Shown here one piece after another: positions 21,379-33,854 of a DNA stretch of 64,000 bases. The stretch is from Gonatopus flavifemur (lineage: Eukaryota > Arthropoda > Insecta > Hymenoptera > Dryinidae): the NCBI GenBank assembly GCA_018340375.1, contig JAFFJZ010000006.1, positions 14,836,001 to 14,900,000 of the forward strand. Direction: 5' to 3'. How positions within the stretch are numbered: position 1 is the stretch's first letter; the number at the start of each line of letters is the position of its first letter. A program made the position numbers and the translations under genes. Below the pieces are notes generated by a model, which was not told the origin of the DNA, did no database searches, and saw only the letters and a program-made list of their open reading frames with translations.

Positions 21379-21487
21379 CTCACAGCATCACAGTCCCAGA
21401 AGAATTCTTCAAGAATTCACAAAGGACACAATCCATTCAATAAGAAGTCTTCATGAATTCTTCTGAGACTGTGGTGATGTGGTGTGG
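21379..21487. repeat. Short palindromic element
   Basis: CACAGCATCACAGTCCCAG mirrors CTGAGACTGTGGTGATGTG. AGAAGAATTCTTCAAGAATT mirrors AAGTCTTCATGAATTCTTCT. Confidence 0.75.
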
Positions 21488-21989
21488 GTTAGGCGTAGTA
21501 GGATTCTTGGCATAATTTGGTTTAGGAATATTTTCACAAGGGTAGACTCAATGAGAATGAAATGTACGATGATCTGATTGACAACCCTGCTTTTGATGCT
21601 TTGAAAAATCATTTTAATTCCCATCAGATTGATTTCTACGACCTTTTCAAAACTGCTCTGAACATCATCCGCTTGGAAATTGGCTATTCAAATTCAACCC
21701 TGTCTCCAGAATCACAATAATACAAGTATATTCTCATTTGTAAGGAAGATCATGTAAGATATGTACATTGTAAAATTCATATACTCATCCATATTTCAAA
21801 TTGAAAATTTTATAGGATGTGATTTCTCTCTGTATCTCCATAAAACGTTCATCCAAAATGTTACATACGCTGTGTATATTCATATGAATGGATAGCAAAA
21901 CCAGAGACGATGAGTTCATTCACGAGATCGGTGGTCGAATAAGAGAAGGAAACAAGGGAGGTCTTACGTTGTTGCGGTATTGGGTTTAG

Positions 21990-22206
21990 GCTGTGTCTAG
22001 AGACACGCTAGCATGTCTTCGATTTAAAAATTCCAGACACGTTAGTAAATGCTTAAGGGACTTTCTCAAGGAGCTTAAGAGACACGCGAAATTTCCCGTG
22101 TATTTTCACGTGTCTCGAGATCTCAAAAAATTCGAGACACGGGAAATTTCGCCTGTTTGTGAAAACACGTGTGTCGAATTTGAAAGTTAGAGATACAGGT
22201 TAGCGT
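21990..22206. repeat. GACACG-rich inverted repeat
   Basis: GACACG/CGTGTC motifs recur at least six times, and TCGAATTTGAAAG near the right end mirrors TTTAAAAATTC near the left only loosely. GAAATTTCCCGTGTATTTTC and GACACGGGAAATTTC form a strong internal hairpin (about 22086-22152). Confidence 0.5.
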
Positions 22207-22632
22207 ATGTTATTTAGACGGAGTCTTGGGTTTACACCTGGAACACATTGTGAGTGTTTTACATATGATATAAAAATTGTATTATACTTTATAATATTTG
22301 ATTGTTGCGTAAAATTCAAAAGACACACATTATTATGTATACTCATCGTACATAGCTAGTCAAAAATAAATGAACAAAAAACAAAGATAAGAATTTCGTA
22401 AAAGCAATTCCATAGATATTTAATGAAAGATTGAACAAAATTATTATTATTATTATTATTATTATAAACTTTATTAGGTTAAATTATATGTATTTATATT
22501 GTACAAAAATTCATCATAGCTCATTCTTAAGGCCTATCTCATTTTGTATATGAATTCAATGTTTGTACGAAGATAAATGTAACGACCTAATAACGTGTAT
22601 TGCATTTTAAATAGGGAGGATGTTTGATCCCG

Positions 22633-22663
<31 letters not shown>

Positions 22664-22741
22664 CGTGTATCTCAATGGTCAATGATAATTCACCTAAAAT
22701 TATGCAAATTATTTATTTCCTTCCTCTTTTTGATGTGAAAT

Positions 22742-24974
22742 TCCAACCCACCAAACACAATTTGTTACCGTATCATAACTACGATGTAACTTAAGATCAC
22801 ACGCAATATCACCTGTTCGTTACATCCAATGGGCTGGTAACTTGTAATTTCACACTCATCAAAAGTTGCTACAATGTCACCACTATATATGATATGTTTC
22901 ATTTTAGTAACATCGTGGTTCCATCGATCTGTTATAAGTTATACTATTTTAAACCTGATATATATGGATATCTTGGAAATATTGAAAAAATTCCAGAGGA
23001 ATTTCTGAAAACTTTTTGAAACCCAGTCCGACTGGTTTAGAAATAATCAAAGGAATTGAGATATATTCAGAAAGCTTTGAAGTCTAAATGAATGAAATTC
23101 GGAAGGAGCCAGGGAAATTTAGAGAAATTCAGAGGAATGTCAGGAGATTCAGACAGATTCAAAGAGAACTGTGAAATTTGTATAAACAGAATTCTGAGCC
23201 ATTCAGAGGGATTTACAGAAACTCACACGAATCCAAAGAAAGCTTACTTGAAATTCTGAGAGATTCAGAATAATTCACAAAAATTACGAGGAATTCCAAA
23301 AGAAATCCTTGAATTATGTTGAGAAAAATTGCAAGGGATCAAAAAACATTCAATGAAAGTTCAGAATTCACGACTACCCACCCAACGCAGTTTGTCACAG
23401 CAACGTAACGGCGACAAATGTATGTCAATAATGAGAATTTATTTGATTATCCGACTTGAATTAATTATATTCCCTAATCAAAGTTAATAATGAATTGATA
23501 AAATATTCTATAAAATTCTGCAACGAGAACCTTAATTTTCCCTCAGTTGTCTTTTCTGAACTCTTATAAAGAAACAATCATTCATACTAACATTCGTAAA
23601 TTTTCATGAAATTCCAATGTTACAAACTTGATCACTGGGATATTACAGCGATGATTTTCTCGAGAAAGGAAAATGTAACAAATTTCATTACTGGAATGTT
23701 GCAGTGATTTTAGAACATCACCTGTTACGTAACGCCAACATCGCTGAAGTATAATGATGTTTCATCTGCAATGTGGTGGTTACATCCTGGTTACATTTGT
23801 TGAGTAGGAAATTATTACCAACCAGGGCATTGCCGGTAACAAACAGGTTACATCACCAGTAACAAAATTGTTTGTCGCCGTTACGTTGCTGTGACAAACT
23901 GCGTTGGGTGGGTATGTAACAAACTTTTAACTTCCTCTGACGCACTCTAAATCTCTTAAAACAATGTCCTGAAATATCGAGAAATTCAGAGAGATTTCTC
24001 CATCAGGAATGCCAAAGGGATTCAGGGAGAATCAGTATGATTCACAGACGAGTAAATTTGGGAAAATTGTGAGTTGATCTCTGGAAAGGCATTCGAAGAG
24101 ATTGAAAGAAAGTCCAGGAAAATTTTGGCAACTTAGTTTGAATGATTCAAAGAAACTTACAGGAACTATATACTTACTTGAAGAAATCTTGGGAATTTGA
24201 GTAAATTAAATTCTGAAGGTTTTGGACCAATTTCAAGAGATTTAGGGAAATTCATTCAAGCATTCGAAGAGACTCAAATGTATTTGGAGAGTGCTTTGGA
24301 CTCTAAATAAATCAAATTCTGAAGGATTCGGAAAAGTCTTTGAAGTCGAAATAATTTAAATTCTGAGCAATTCAGAGAGAATTAGAATACCTGATAAGAC
24401 TACATTTTTTCTGAATCACTTGAAATTACTCTGAATCTCTGAAAAAAATTCCAAAGAGATTCAGGAAGATTTCTTTTCTTTGGCATTAATATCAGCCTTT
24501 TGCTTGGAAAGCTCCGAACAAAGTCAAGTTGGGGAAGCAATGAAATAGGCGATGATATGCCGTGACAATCAGTATATTGGTGTAACTAAAAATCACACCA
24601 TCGCTTGAATACCATGGAATGAAAATGTAGATGCCATTGTGATAGAAAATTACAGAGCAAGTATGAGCATAATTGGAGCATGAAAGACTGTATTTTGAAA
24701 GCATAAAGTTCCCATCTCTACGGGTGACCTCGAATATGAGGTCAAAAAGTGTCTACGATGCATATTTTTCAAAATAAAAAGGTCATAACAATTGCATGTA
24801 ACCGCCATGTAACCAACACAAAAAATGTTATGTTATAGGGACGTTGCGGCTACTTTTCTTGAGTGTGAAATTACAAGTTACCTGTCCATTGCATGCAACA
24901 AGCAGGTTACATTGCATGTGATTTTGAAATTAAATGACACCGATGATACGGTGACAAACTGTGTTTGGTGGGAA
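22742..24974. repeat. Long foldback L with self-family insertion
   Basis: Left arm 22742-22870 (CCAACCCACCAAACACAATT, GTTACCGTATCAT, CATGTAAC-type blocks) is the inverse of right arm 24863-24974 (ATGATACGGTGACAAACTGT ... TTGGTGGG). The interior is degenerate ATTCAGAGA-type tandem sequence, as in 46873-47861, split by the related element 23375-23914. Confidence 0.75.
23375..23914. repeat. MITE with about 43-bp terminal inverted repeats
   Basis: CCCACCCAACGCAGTTTGTC starts a near-perfect inverted repeat of about 43 bp that also includes ACAGCAACGTAACGGCGACA. The internal region has CAGGTTACAT/ATGTAACC motifs. Same family as the arms of the surrounding element L. Confidence 0.9.
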
Positions 24975-27574
24975 ATTCCTTTAAGATTTTCATGAATTTG
25001 TGGACTCAAAAGGTTCTCATACGTATGTATAAAAAACAACAATATGATATCAAGATACTTCGGATGTCGATGGTATGGAAAGATGTTATAATTTTTCAAT
25101 ATTGCAATTCAGTCACATTTTTTTGTGAGGGGGGGAGGCCGCAATCTTGTTAGTTTGTCGTTGATATCCGAAGGAGATACGAGTATGGTACACTGTACGG
25201 TTATATCGGTTTCAGAATTTCATATTCTTTGATTTCCATACTGAATAATTTTGTAAATTTTGTTAACAGTGTACAAAAAAGAACACGAATTGTCATACAA
25301 TAATAACGCAAGATGAGAAAGAAACCTGTATATTCGTGTAAAGCATAGCGGAGCCTTATCGAGAAAGCAATATGTACCCTTACGTCTTAAAACTGCTTTA
25401 CGAAAGACGAACAAATGAAAAATACATGATATTTTCCAAGTTGAACTATCGTTATTGAATATATTATATATAATATTTTGAACGAGAATCGTCATCATTT
25501 TTCTTCAAGGAAAACATTCTATACTCGAATGTCGGTTATCACGGAAGAATTGATTATTTCAAATCGATAAATAAATTATTTACGAATAATATATTCTTTT
25601 ATATATATAGTATACCTATAATACCCCATATTTTGTTGCCATAATTTGAAAAAAGAAAAAGGAAGGATCCGTGAAACTGCATTGAGAGTATTCTGATTTA
25701 CATTATTCTGTAAATATATATAATGTATATTTTTAAAACTCGCCTATGATATTCTCTTGGAATTAACCTAAACGTATCGACGAATCTTCATTATAATAAT
25801 GTATATTATGAATTACGTATACTCCCACACCCGTATGTATGTACGAAGGAATGTATGAAAGTGCGAAACGAGTTATTATCACTAATCAGCGTTTTCTCGA
25901 TCTTCTTTTTCGTGATGGAGGAAAAAAAGGGGGAAACAATGATCGTACGACGGATTTGTATGATTGATTTGTAAATATTGCAGAATAAATTAGAACAGAA
26001 CGTAAAACATAAGTTGATTTTGAATTGAAAATGAGCGGAGAAGAGAAAACTTTGATCTGCGCCTAAGGGAGGCGAGTGGAAAAAATTTTCCTTATAAATA
26101 TATATACGTATATGAATATATTTAGGTGCCCTTCATGTATTTTGGAGGGAGAGGAATAAACGAATGTGTAGACTCTCATCCGTAAGATCGAGGTGAACTT
26201 CAAGTAATCAAGGTTCCGTCTCGGTGAGTCCCTGGGCCGTAAGTGTAGCTCATTAATTGTAACAATATATATATTATAATAATATAGGACATATTTCAGC
26301 GTTATTTTGTACATAAACGACTTGATTGAGGGATATTAAAAAAAACAAACAAAATCATCAATAAATATATATATATAAAATAACAAATTCGTGTAATTTA
26401 TATACTCTATGTACACCTTGTGTTGTTTTTGAAATTTATACATTTTCCCAGCAAGCTAAAATATTGGGGAATGAAAAATACATGTCGAGTACTAGACACT
26501 ATGTTTTTGTTTTATTATAAAATTTACAAGAGAACGTTTTATTACAAAGACAGGAAATGAGAATATTCAACGGAAAGCTATTGCTGTAAGATAAAATATA
26601 CATTTGTTTTTCATTTTATTCGATCGGTGATATCGGAAATATCCCTGTAATAAACAGGGAGAAAAAAGAAATGTTCGATCATTGTGTATTAGCCTTGACT
26701 TGTTCTTTGTTTCTCCGTTTTGGATATTATGATTGACACAGGACTTGAAAACTGCTTGCTGCACACACACACACCAATGACTGTTACATAATCGTGTTAA
26801 TACTATTATTCATAAAAATCATAAATAATCAAACAATATTTCAGATTTTTCAATAAATAATAAATATAGAAATATAACTCTATTTCATCATACAAACGCA
26901 TTGAGATGGAAGAAGAAAAAAGGTTTTTTTTTTTTCATCTCATCGCAAACACAACAGAAGAATAATAAGAATCGAAAGAAAATGTATCGTTATTGAATTA
27001 CATGCACTCTACGCTGCTCTTTTATTCCTCTTTCTTTTTGTTCTTCCCTTAACGATACGCGTAACACGTACAATACATAAATTGTTCTCATTGAAGATTT
27101 TTTCAAGTGTGGTTTCATTAAAAATTATGAATTATATTTTAGACACAAGCTTTGGTATGAGAACTTAGAATCGATATTTCTTCTAGATAACCCTTCTAGT
27201 TTGTTTGTTTATCTTCTTCTATTTAAAGTACACATCGATAACTTAATATACCTGCACAAAGAGAAGAAAAATTGAATCGAGATATCACTGGTTACGGAAT
27301 GTATTTAAAAAGATAATTCTTTGTTATAATAAGTATGATAATGAATTTTATTGTTCACTTGTTTGTTTCTTTTAGAAGATCAATCAATCTTTCTTTTTAT
27401 GTTATCAAAAATCTCTCTCACGTTGTTGCGCATATCTGGTCCTTTATTCCCATATGACACATCATCATTATCGTTTTCATCATTTTTATCGTAAATAAAT
27501 TGTTTTGGAAATCCCATCATCATCACCACACGACAAATTATTACAACGCTTATTCACACCGCACACAAGAATTT
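24975..27574. other. Repeat-poor AT-rich DNA, FIS1 downstream region
   Basis: No foldback elements, no ORF with coding character. The part to the right of about 27000 is the likely FIS1 3' UTR and flank. The remainder holds only A/T-rich and TATA-type simple sequence. Confidence 0.45.
27443..27448 (-). terminator. Candidate FIS1 polyadenylation signal
   Basis: TTTATT on the plus strand gives AATAAA on the FIS1 strand, about 130 nt after the stop codon. A second candidate lies at 27021-27026. Confidence 0.4.
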
Positions 27575-29472
27575 TTATTTGTTTCTAGCCATAGCGATTC
27601 CGAGACCGAGAATACTTGCGATACCGATGATCACTCCCCCGGCCACGGCCATACCGACAAGACCTTCTGGAAATAAAGTGAAAAGTGATGAGTACAAAGT
27701 ATATCTAGTTATCAAAGTCGTCGAGTTTTATGGAATTAAATTTTACAACTCCAAAGGTATCTCAGGTTCTTCACTTCAGAGACGGTAAATGGAAGATAAT
27801 TAACATGAAGTTACATTTCTGTAAATATCACACGGTTGATGAACTAATTTGAAAATTTCTCATGTGCTAACAAGAATTGTAAGATGAGTGGAACAGAGTT
27901 TATTACAAGAGAGTCGAGTATTTGGCGAAACTAAAAGAAATATCATCATATATTAAAATATTATGACTTGAAAATCGCGATGGAAGCAATAAAAAATGAT
28001 GTTTCAAAAGTTATGCATACGTCGCGCATACGTGAGATTTGAAGATTTTGCAGAGTTTACGTAAAGGGTGAGAGTTGTGAACGAGGCAAGTATTCGAAGT
28101 ACCCCATCCAGCTGTACTCGCAAAGAAGTTTATCTTGAGAAATAAAAAGTAGGTTGCAATTGGAAAACTACAAATGTGAGAGTCGTGGATAATCGCTTCT
28201 CTTGTGAATTATATTCTATATTCTTGATCGATTTTTAAAGAATATTTATTCTTGTTTGATTCATTTTGCAAGTAGATTCTCAAGTATTGAGTGAGAAAAT
28301 AGAATCGTTGTTGAACATTAGTTTTCAGTGTCGATATCGATGTTGGAAAAGAAGAAGACGAGGCAAGAATGAATCATTTCTAGTCCATGTTCACAACTGG
28401 TTTGTCAAATGTTTTTTTGACAATTCATTCGATATTGAATAAAAATATTGCTGTGTACGAACCATCTTTATATATGTATATATATATGCACAGTGATTTT
28501 CTTTTGGATGATTTATCAAAAAACATTGGCTTAGGCGTAGAGGTATCGGTATCTCCTCACGATGAGATAAAATTCCAAATCACGATATTGTGTACAAATG
28601 ATTGTTACACATTTGTGTAGATGTATGGAACAAAATTATGCGTCGATATTGCTACCATTGAGACAAAATTATTAATATTTTTGAATACAAAGAAAGAAGG
28701 AGTACACACCTTTTTCCATTTTTTTCTTTATTAGTTTTTCCAAGTGTTGTACTTGTTGGTTAGACGGCTCGATCTGGAGAAACGCTCTGACGTACGATAA
28801 GGCTTTGGTATATTCCTAAAGTAAAAAGCGAGAAACATGATTAAACGAAGATTTCAAAAAGATTCTGAAATTTGTAAAAGAATGTGTAATCTCACTCTAA
28901 TTCTCGCATTTCCGATAGCCAGATAGTAGAGACAATCACGCTTGGCGTTGTCCCCATGATTATTATAAAGATCTTCCAACAGAATGATTCCTTTTCTAAT
29001 ATCGGCAGGATATTTACTTCTCACCAAACACCAGGCATATTCGAATTGTACTCTTGGATTAACAATAGAGTTACGCAGTTGTTGATGGTATTCGCATTCG
29101 AATTTCTGGAGAAATCATAAATACGATTAAAAAGGGGTATTTTATCAATATCATTAATAGTAAAAACATCTGCGAATGACGTATCGTTCGATGACAAGAA
29201 CCAATATTTTTATCATCTGCTCCAATTTTCTCTTTGTTGTATCATGCGTGGTAAATTTGGAGATGATGAAATGATTGTGGAATTGTTTGGTTTCTCGACA
29301 ACATCGCAAAAGATGGATTCTTTGTGATTTATAATGTTTTTTTTTTCTTCTTCAAGTGTTTGGCTTTTTAATCTTTCAACTACAAATTTGAAGAAGAATG
29401 AAGTAAAGTAAAATGTTGTTGACGTACCTTCAAATCTTCCGAAGATACAACCTCTTCCAATACGTCTTCCAT
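27575..29472 (-). CDS. Fis1: Mitochondrial fission 1 protein (FIS1)
   Basis: Four coding exons on the minus strand: 29472-29428, 29105-28896, 28815-28710 and 27666-27575. All have GT...AG borders and join in frame to 150 residues (human FIS1 has 152). FIS1 is a tail-anchored outer-membrane protein of mitochondria and peroxisomes. Its cytosolic TPR-like bundle takes part in organelle fission and mitochondrial quality control. Visible here: the short N-terminal arm (MEDVLEEVVSSEDLK), the helical bundle with QFEYAWCLVRSKY, the GIILLEDLY and YYLAIGNARIREYTKALSYV blocks, then GLVGMAVAGG opening the membrane segment (about 122-145) and a basic tail ARNK. Start ATG at 29472 matches the family N-terminus. 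The largest intron (27667-28709) is about 1.0 kb and free of repeats. Nothing damaged was seen. Confidence 0.95.
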
Positions 29473-29882
29473 ACTTGAAATAAAGAAAAAAAAATACCTA
29501 TTCGATACTCGGAATGAGTAACGTATTACACTGACTGATATCAATTTCTACTTTTCTCGATAAATAATACGGACGATAGCAGACATCGTGATGTAAGATG
29601 GTGTATTACGCAGGTGTGCGTGTGCGAAAAAAATTGGATTTCGTCGGATGAGAGGTGAGTTTTCATAAAGCAGCGTTTTCATTTTATTTTGAGGTTACGA
29701 TTTCTTAGGGGAATTTTCTATGGACTGAAATTTCTAAAGGGTTTTGGGGGATTCTAGGGAGCGACTAGCTTCGAGCCAATCAAACTTTTTGAATTCTGTT
29801 CTGTTCTCCGTTAGAAATTTCCATTGAATATTCAGAATATTATTTCTCTTATATTTGTTCATTTGAAAATGTTTCTCATGAT
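29473..29882 (-). other. FIS1 upstream flank
   Basis: Unique DNA between the FIS1 start and the next mobile element. Should contain the FIS1 promoter and 5' UTR, but no specific element can be named. Confidence 0.4.
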
Positions 29883-29886
29883 TTAA

Positions 29887-31048
29887 GGGTGTCCTCTGGT
29901 CGATTTTTTCACTAGAAAACTACTAGATCGTTTCAACCATTTCACGTCATTAATATTCAATTAATTACATCGACCTTGAGATAAAAAAATCCAGAATGAA
30001 TCAGAGATGCCGGCTCTGATCTCAAAATAATTGTACATGGATTGTATTTGTTATAATATCAAAAAAACTGAATAGATGTTTCTTATTGGCTGATAACGAA
30101 ATTTCTTTCTAATTATTTACGACGAGTTAGTTGAACAACAGACCAGGACCGGATTCTTTGATTGATTCTGAATCATTTGATCCAAAGCTTAATGCAATCC
30201 CTGGCGAAAATGAAGCGTGCTCTGAGCGTGGATATCCGCCAAATTACTTTTCAGAGGTTGGCTATCTCTTTTCGAATATGTCGTGTGGAGAGAGGTAGTA
30301 TGCGAGAAGCCCGACTGGTAATAAGCCCGAATGGCACTTAAGCCCGACTGGCGTTAGCCCGACGGGATTAGGCTAACCTCCCATGGACCGGAATTCGTTC
30401 CGGCGGAATGACTTTAAACCAATCGCTTTCACAATTTCTTTTAGAGCGTTCTATCAGAAACCTATAAAAAATTGTGCATTGGTTCAATTTTCATTCCGCC
30501 GGAACGAATTCCGGTCCATGGGAGGCCAGCCTTTTAACCCGAACGACTTCAAACCCGAATGACAGTTGACCCGACTAGTTATGAAAATATAATCAAATAA
30601 AATGGAAAATTAATCGAAAACAAAGCTTATTCAACCTTTTACCGTAAAGATGTATAGATTAAAGGTTAATTACGCTTTGATTTCGATTAATTTTCCATTT
30701 TATTCAATTATATTTTTATAATTAGTCGGCTCAACTGTCATTCGGGTTTCAAGTCGTTCGGGTTAAATGCAGTCGGGTTCAAGTGCCATTCGGGCTTAAC
30801 CCGAATTACCAGTCGGGCTTCTCGCATACTACCTGGAGAGGGATAGATAACCTTTGGATTTATTTAAGTTAAATTTATTTCTAATTTATTTATTCATTTA
30901 CTTCTAATTTATTCAAGAGTAATTTGGTAGATATCCACGCTTAGAGCACGCTTCATTTTTGCCATGGATTGATTGAATATTTTTGACGTAAAATGGTTGA
31001 AACGATCTAGTAGTTTTTTTTTGTGAAAAAATCAACCAGAGCACTCCC
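29887..31048. mobile_element. Non-autonomous element with TTAA duplication (piggyBac-like)
   Basis: Flanked by TTAA at 29883-29886 and 31049-31052. The ends GGGTGTCCTCTGGTCGATTT and its near inverse (AAATCAACCAGAGCACTCCC) continue into arms sharing CTACTAGATCGTTTCAACCA. A second mirrored block (AAGCGTGCTCTGAGCGTGG / CCACGCTTAGAGCACGCTT) lies further in. Interrupted by element N. TTAA duplication and G-rich ends fit piggyBac-type MITEs. No transposase. Confidence 0.75.
30294..30833. mobile_element. Foldback N, 8-bp target duplication, CCCGA-rich arms
   Basis: GGTAGTATGCGAGAAGCCCG mirrors CGGGCTTCTCGCATACTACC. Flanks TGGAGAGA and TGGAGAGG look like an 8-bp duplication with one mismatch. Arms repeat a spaced CCCGA(A/C)T motif (plus strand left, inverse right). 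An inner hairpin, CCTCCCATGGACCGGAATTC (30376-30411) with its inverse (30498-30534), interrupts the left arm. Inserted inside 29887-31048. Confidence 0.8.
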
Positions 31049-31412
31049 TTAACAATGAATTTGGGGTAAGGATCTATCGGGAAGGAGGAAAAACATGAAT
31101 TGAACCGGTAGAGTATCATAATACCCAAAAGGTTCGTTCGTTCCACGTGCCCTGAGTTGCTCCAACTTGTACCAAACCAATCATTTCGTTGCTTAAACTG
31201 GAAGTAGCGAATCCAAAATACTTGGAGCGAGTTGGGGTAACTTGGGACATCGGTAAACGAACCTAGCTAAAGTTCATAATCCCGACGGTGGCATAGTCCC
31301 GAAATGTCAGAAGCTCGAAGTGTCATAATCCCGAAAAAAAATTCTAGAATTTAATATAAACCAAGTATTCGGCTATTTTCATCATAAAAAATATTTTGTT
31401 GTGACATCCCAT

Positions 31413-31559
31413 CAGTGATGCCAGTATTCCCCAGAAAAATCTTGCGATTCTTTGGCATTGGTCATTTCTTTCCGAATTGAACATATGATTGGCCGGTTGT
31501 ACAAGAAATAACCAATCATCAGATGCTGAAGATTTTTCTAGGGAATACTAGCAACGCTG
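31413..31559. repeat. Palindromic element P, copy 1
   Basis: 147 bp. Same length and about 80 percent or better similarity by eye to 32915-33061. Ends CAGTGATGCCAGTATTCCC and GGGAATACTAGCAACGCTG mirror, and the centre TTGGTCATTTCTTTCCGAAT mirrors GTACAAGAAATAACCAATCA. Confidence 0.85.
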
Positions 31560-31631
31560 CATCCCATACAGCACCAAAGTCCCCGCAGAAAGCAATTTGA
31601 TCATAAAACATGTTTTGCTCATGTGTATTAT

Positions 31632-31946
31632 CCCAGACAGCACAAATGTCCACTTCGAATTCACAAAAACTTCAGCAAGAACTTCTTGAACAGTCCCCGT
31701 GATGACAATAAACATGAATTCATTGGGAACAGTTTGAATTCAGAATGAACTCTCAATGAATAACTTAATCTTCAGAAAGAATTCATATCACGAATTCATA
31801 AGGGACTCTTCAGGCATTCAACATGTATGCATTTGGAATTCATTGAGTCCATATTGAATTCATTTTCACTGTCATAACGGGGACTGTTCAAGAAGTTCTT
31901 TCAGAAGTTTTTGTGAATTTAAAATGGACATTTGTGCTGTCTGAGA
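31632..31946. repeat. Palindromic element Q, CCCAGACAGCACAAATGTCC ends
   Basis: The left end mirrors GGACATTTGTGCTGTCTGAG. TTCACAAAAACTTC and AACTTCTTGAACAGTCCCCG also mirror. GAATTCA repeats fill the interior. A related relic lies at about 35750-35900 in the Maf intron. Confidence 0.85.
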
Positions 31947-32020
31947 TATTACGCATGAGCAAAACATGTTTCATGATAAAATTGGTCGAATGCTTGTTTC
32001 ATATTGAATTCTATCATTTT

Positions 32021-32269
32021 GGTGGGCCTTCGATACATCGAATCCTTTATGCACCGAAAATTCATGTCCCGAACTCTGATAGACCGAAAGTTTGTTGTAC
32101 CGAAAGCAATCAAATCCCTCATTCTTGTAGAATCCACAAGAAATTGCAGTTGTGATCCAATGAAAGATGTTCGGCATAATGATCTTTCGGCCTATCAGCG
32201 TTCGGAACATGAATTTTCGATAAAATGAGCATTCGGGGCAGAGAGAATTCGGTGTATTGAAGGCCCACC
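32021..32269. repeat. Palindromic element with CCGAAA-type spacing
   Basis: GGTGGGCCTTCGATACATCG mirrors TGTATTGAAGGCCCACC. Inside, CCGAA(A/C) recurs about every 20 nt in the left arm and its inverse in the right arm. Confidence 0.8.
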
Positions 32270-32361
32270 TATAATTTTTTTTCGGGACTATGAACTTTCT
32301 GGATCATGACACTTCGGGCTTCTGACACTTTCGGTATTATGATACTCTACCAATCGAACCC

Positions 32362-32469
32362 GGGGATGTTCTTCAGTACAATTTCGGAATTTTTGATTGA
32401 TATTTCTATTTGACTCATGATCATCATAGATTGATCCAACGGAAATTGTACTGAAAAGAACATCTCTGA
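32362..32469. repeat. Short palindromic element R, copy 1
   Basis: GGGGATGTTCTTCAGTACAA mirrors TTGTACTGAAAAGAACATCT. An inverted copy is at 39556-39663. Confidence 0.8.
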
Positions 32470-32914
32470 TCGAGCCAACTGTACATGATTGAGAATCCCA
32501 GATGAATTATGAACAAAAAAACTCTTGAAGAACTCTTTTACAATACAAAGAATTCTTAAATAGTTTCAAAAAGAATTCGAATCATTCGCGAATTCTTTCC
32601 AAATTCTATGAAATTTCTTTGAGAATTCTTTTTGAAACACTCGAGAAACTTTTTATATTCTAAAAGAGCTCTTAAAGAATTCTCCTTTCAGGGTTCATTT
32701 AGGATTCTTGTGTGATATCTGGGTTGGCTGGGATGACATGTCAGTGCCCAAACCTGGTAGTTTACGAGGGTAGTATGCAGGGTACCCGACTGCTTATTAT
32801 TGGCTAAAAACTGGTGACTTGTAGAGAAATCACCAAACATTCCTAGCGATCTACCAACAATATCCGAGTCGGGTTTGTCACACATCACCTTCCGTTAGAT
32901 TTGGACGTACAAAT
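32470..32914. other. Decayed repeat fragments
   Basis: Contains GAATTC/AAGAACTC-type pieces similar to element Q (about 32487-32725). A short unit beginning AGGGTAGTATGCAGGGTACC (32770) resembles the ends of foldback N. No gene seen. Confidence 0.4.
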
Positions 32915-33061
32915 CAGCGCTGCTATTATTCCCTAGAAAAATCCGGAGATTTTCCGTGATTGGTCATTTCTTTCCGAATTGAAAACATGATTGGCTGGTT
33001 GTACAAGAAATGCCCAATCATCAGATGGTACGGATTTCTCTAGGGAATAATGGCATCGCTG
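32915..33061. repeat. Palindromic element P, copy 2
   Basis: 147 bp, same orientation and arms as 31413-31559. Confidence 0.85.
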
Positions 33062-33142
33062 GTACAAATACAAAATCGATAGAAGACTCCTTCCTGATTC
33101 TTTCAATTGATTGATTGATTGAACTCTATCATATACTGAAAT

Positions 33143-33645
33143 TCCAGTTAACACTTAGGAGAGAGGAAGAGCTCTTTAAGAGGTCTTTCAAAAGAGTTCC
33201 GTTGATGTTATCATATTGATATCCGAATGGTATCATTTTTCTGAGATCTCAGAAAAAAATCCTCTTGAAGAGTTCGTTCTTATTTTCCTCAGAAATCGAC
33301 GCATCTGATAAAATTCCGATATCTTTATGTTCCCTGGTTAAAAAAATCCATAGAATCCGACAAAATGAAATTTAAAGGGATTTGGTCAGAACATTGTGCA
33401 AGATTCAATCAGATTTGGCAAGATTTCATCAGAATCACATTGAAAAAATAAACTGATTTGATTAAGTCTCATTGAAAATGGTTAAATAGGATTTGATCGG
33501 AACATTATGCAAGATTGAATGAGATTTGGCGAGAATCAATGGGTTTTTTTAACCAGAGTTAACCTCCTGAAAGGCCTATCTGATCTCTTACACATATTTG
33601 GGGGATCTTTAAGAGCTCTTGATGATAACATATGGTTCACTGGGA
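33143..33645. repeat. Element H copy 1, interrupted by element I
   Basis: Left and right halves match the uninterrupted copy 61435-61726 (AAGAGGTCTTTC, TTTTTCTGAGATCTCAGAAA, ATCGACGCATCTGATAA). Between them sits 33332-33557. Confidence 0.85.
33332..33557. repeat. Palindromic element I
   Basis: CCCTGGTTAAAAAAATCCAT mirrors GGGTTTTTTTAACCAGAG. ATTTGGTCAGAACATTGTGC mirrors the ATTTGATCGGAACATTATGC block. Related copies: 38149-38330 and the flanks of 51181-51398. Confidence 0.8.
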
Positions 33646-33854
33646 TAGTAGTCCCCTAAATGTCCGGAAGCCCAATGTGTGGAAAATTTTTTGGTGCACC
33701 ATCAATATTGTAACCTTTCCAGATAGCACAAAGTTCTAAAAGTTTTTCAAGATTTTTGTGCTATTCGGGCTGGCCTCGCGTATGTTGGTGGTATTTTTGA
33801 GTCAACAAAATCTAAAAAGCTCTTGTTATTCTTCTTTACTTTGACATTTCATAT

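Larger units (their letters stand above)
31107..32351. mobile_element. Foldback host T, GGTAGAGTATCATAATACC ends
   Basis: GGTAGAGTATCATAATACC at 31107 mirrors the right end at 32351. Flanks AATTGAAC and AATCGAAC are a possible 8-bp duplication. CATAATCCCGA-type motifs line both arms. It hosts three further elements: 31413-31559, 31632-31946 and 32021-32269. Confidence 0.75.
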
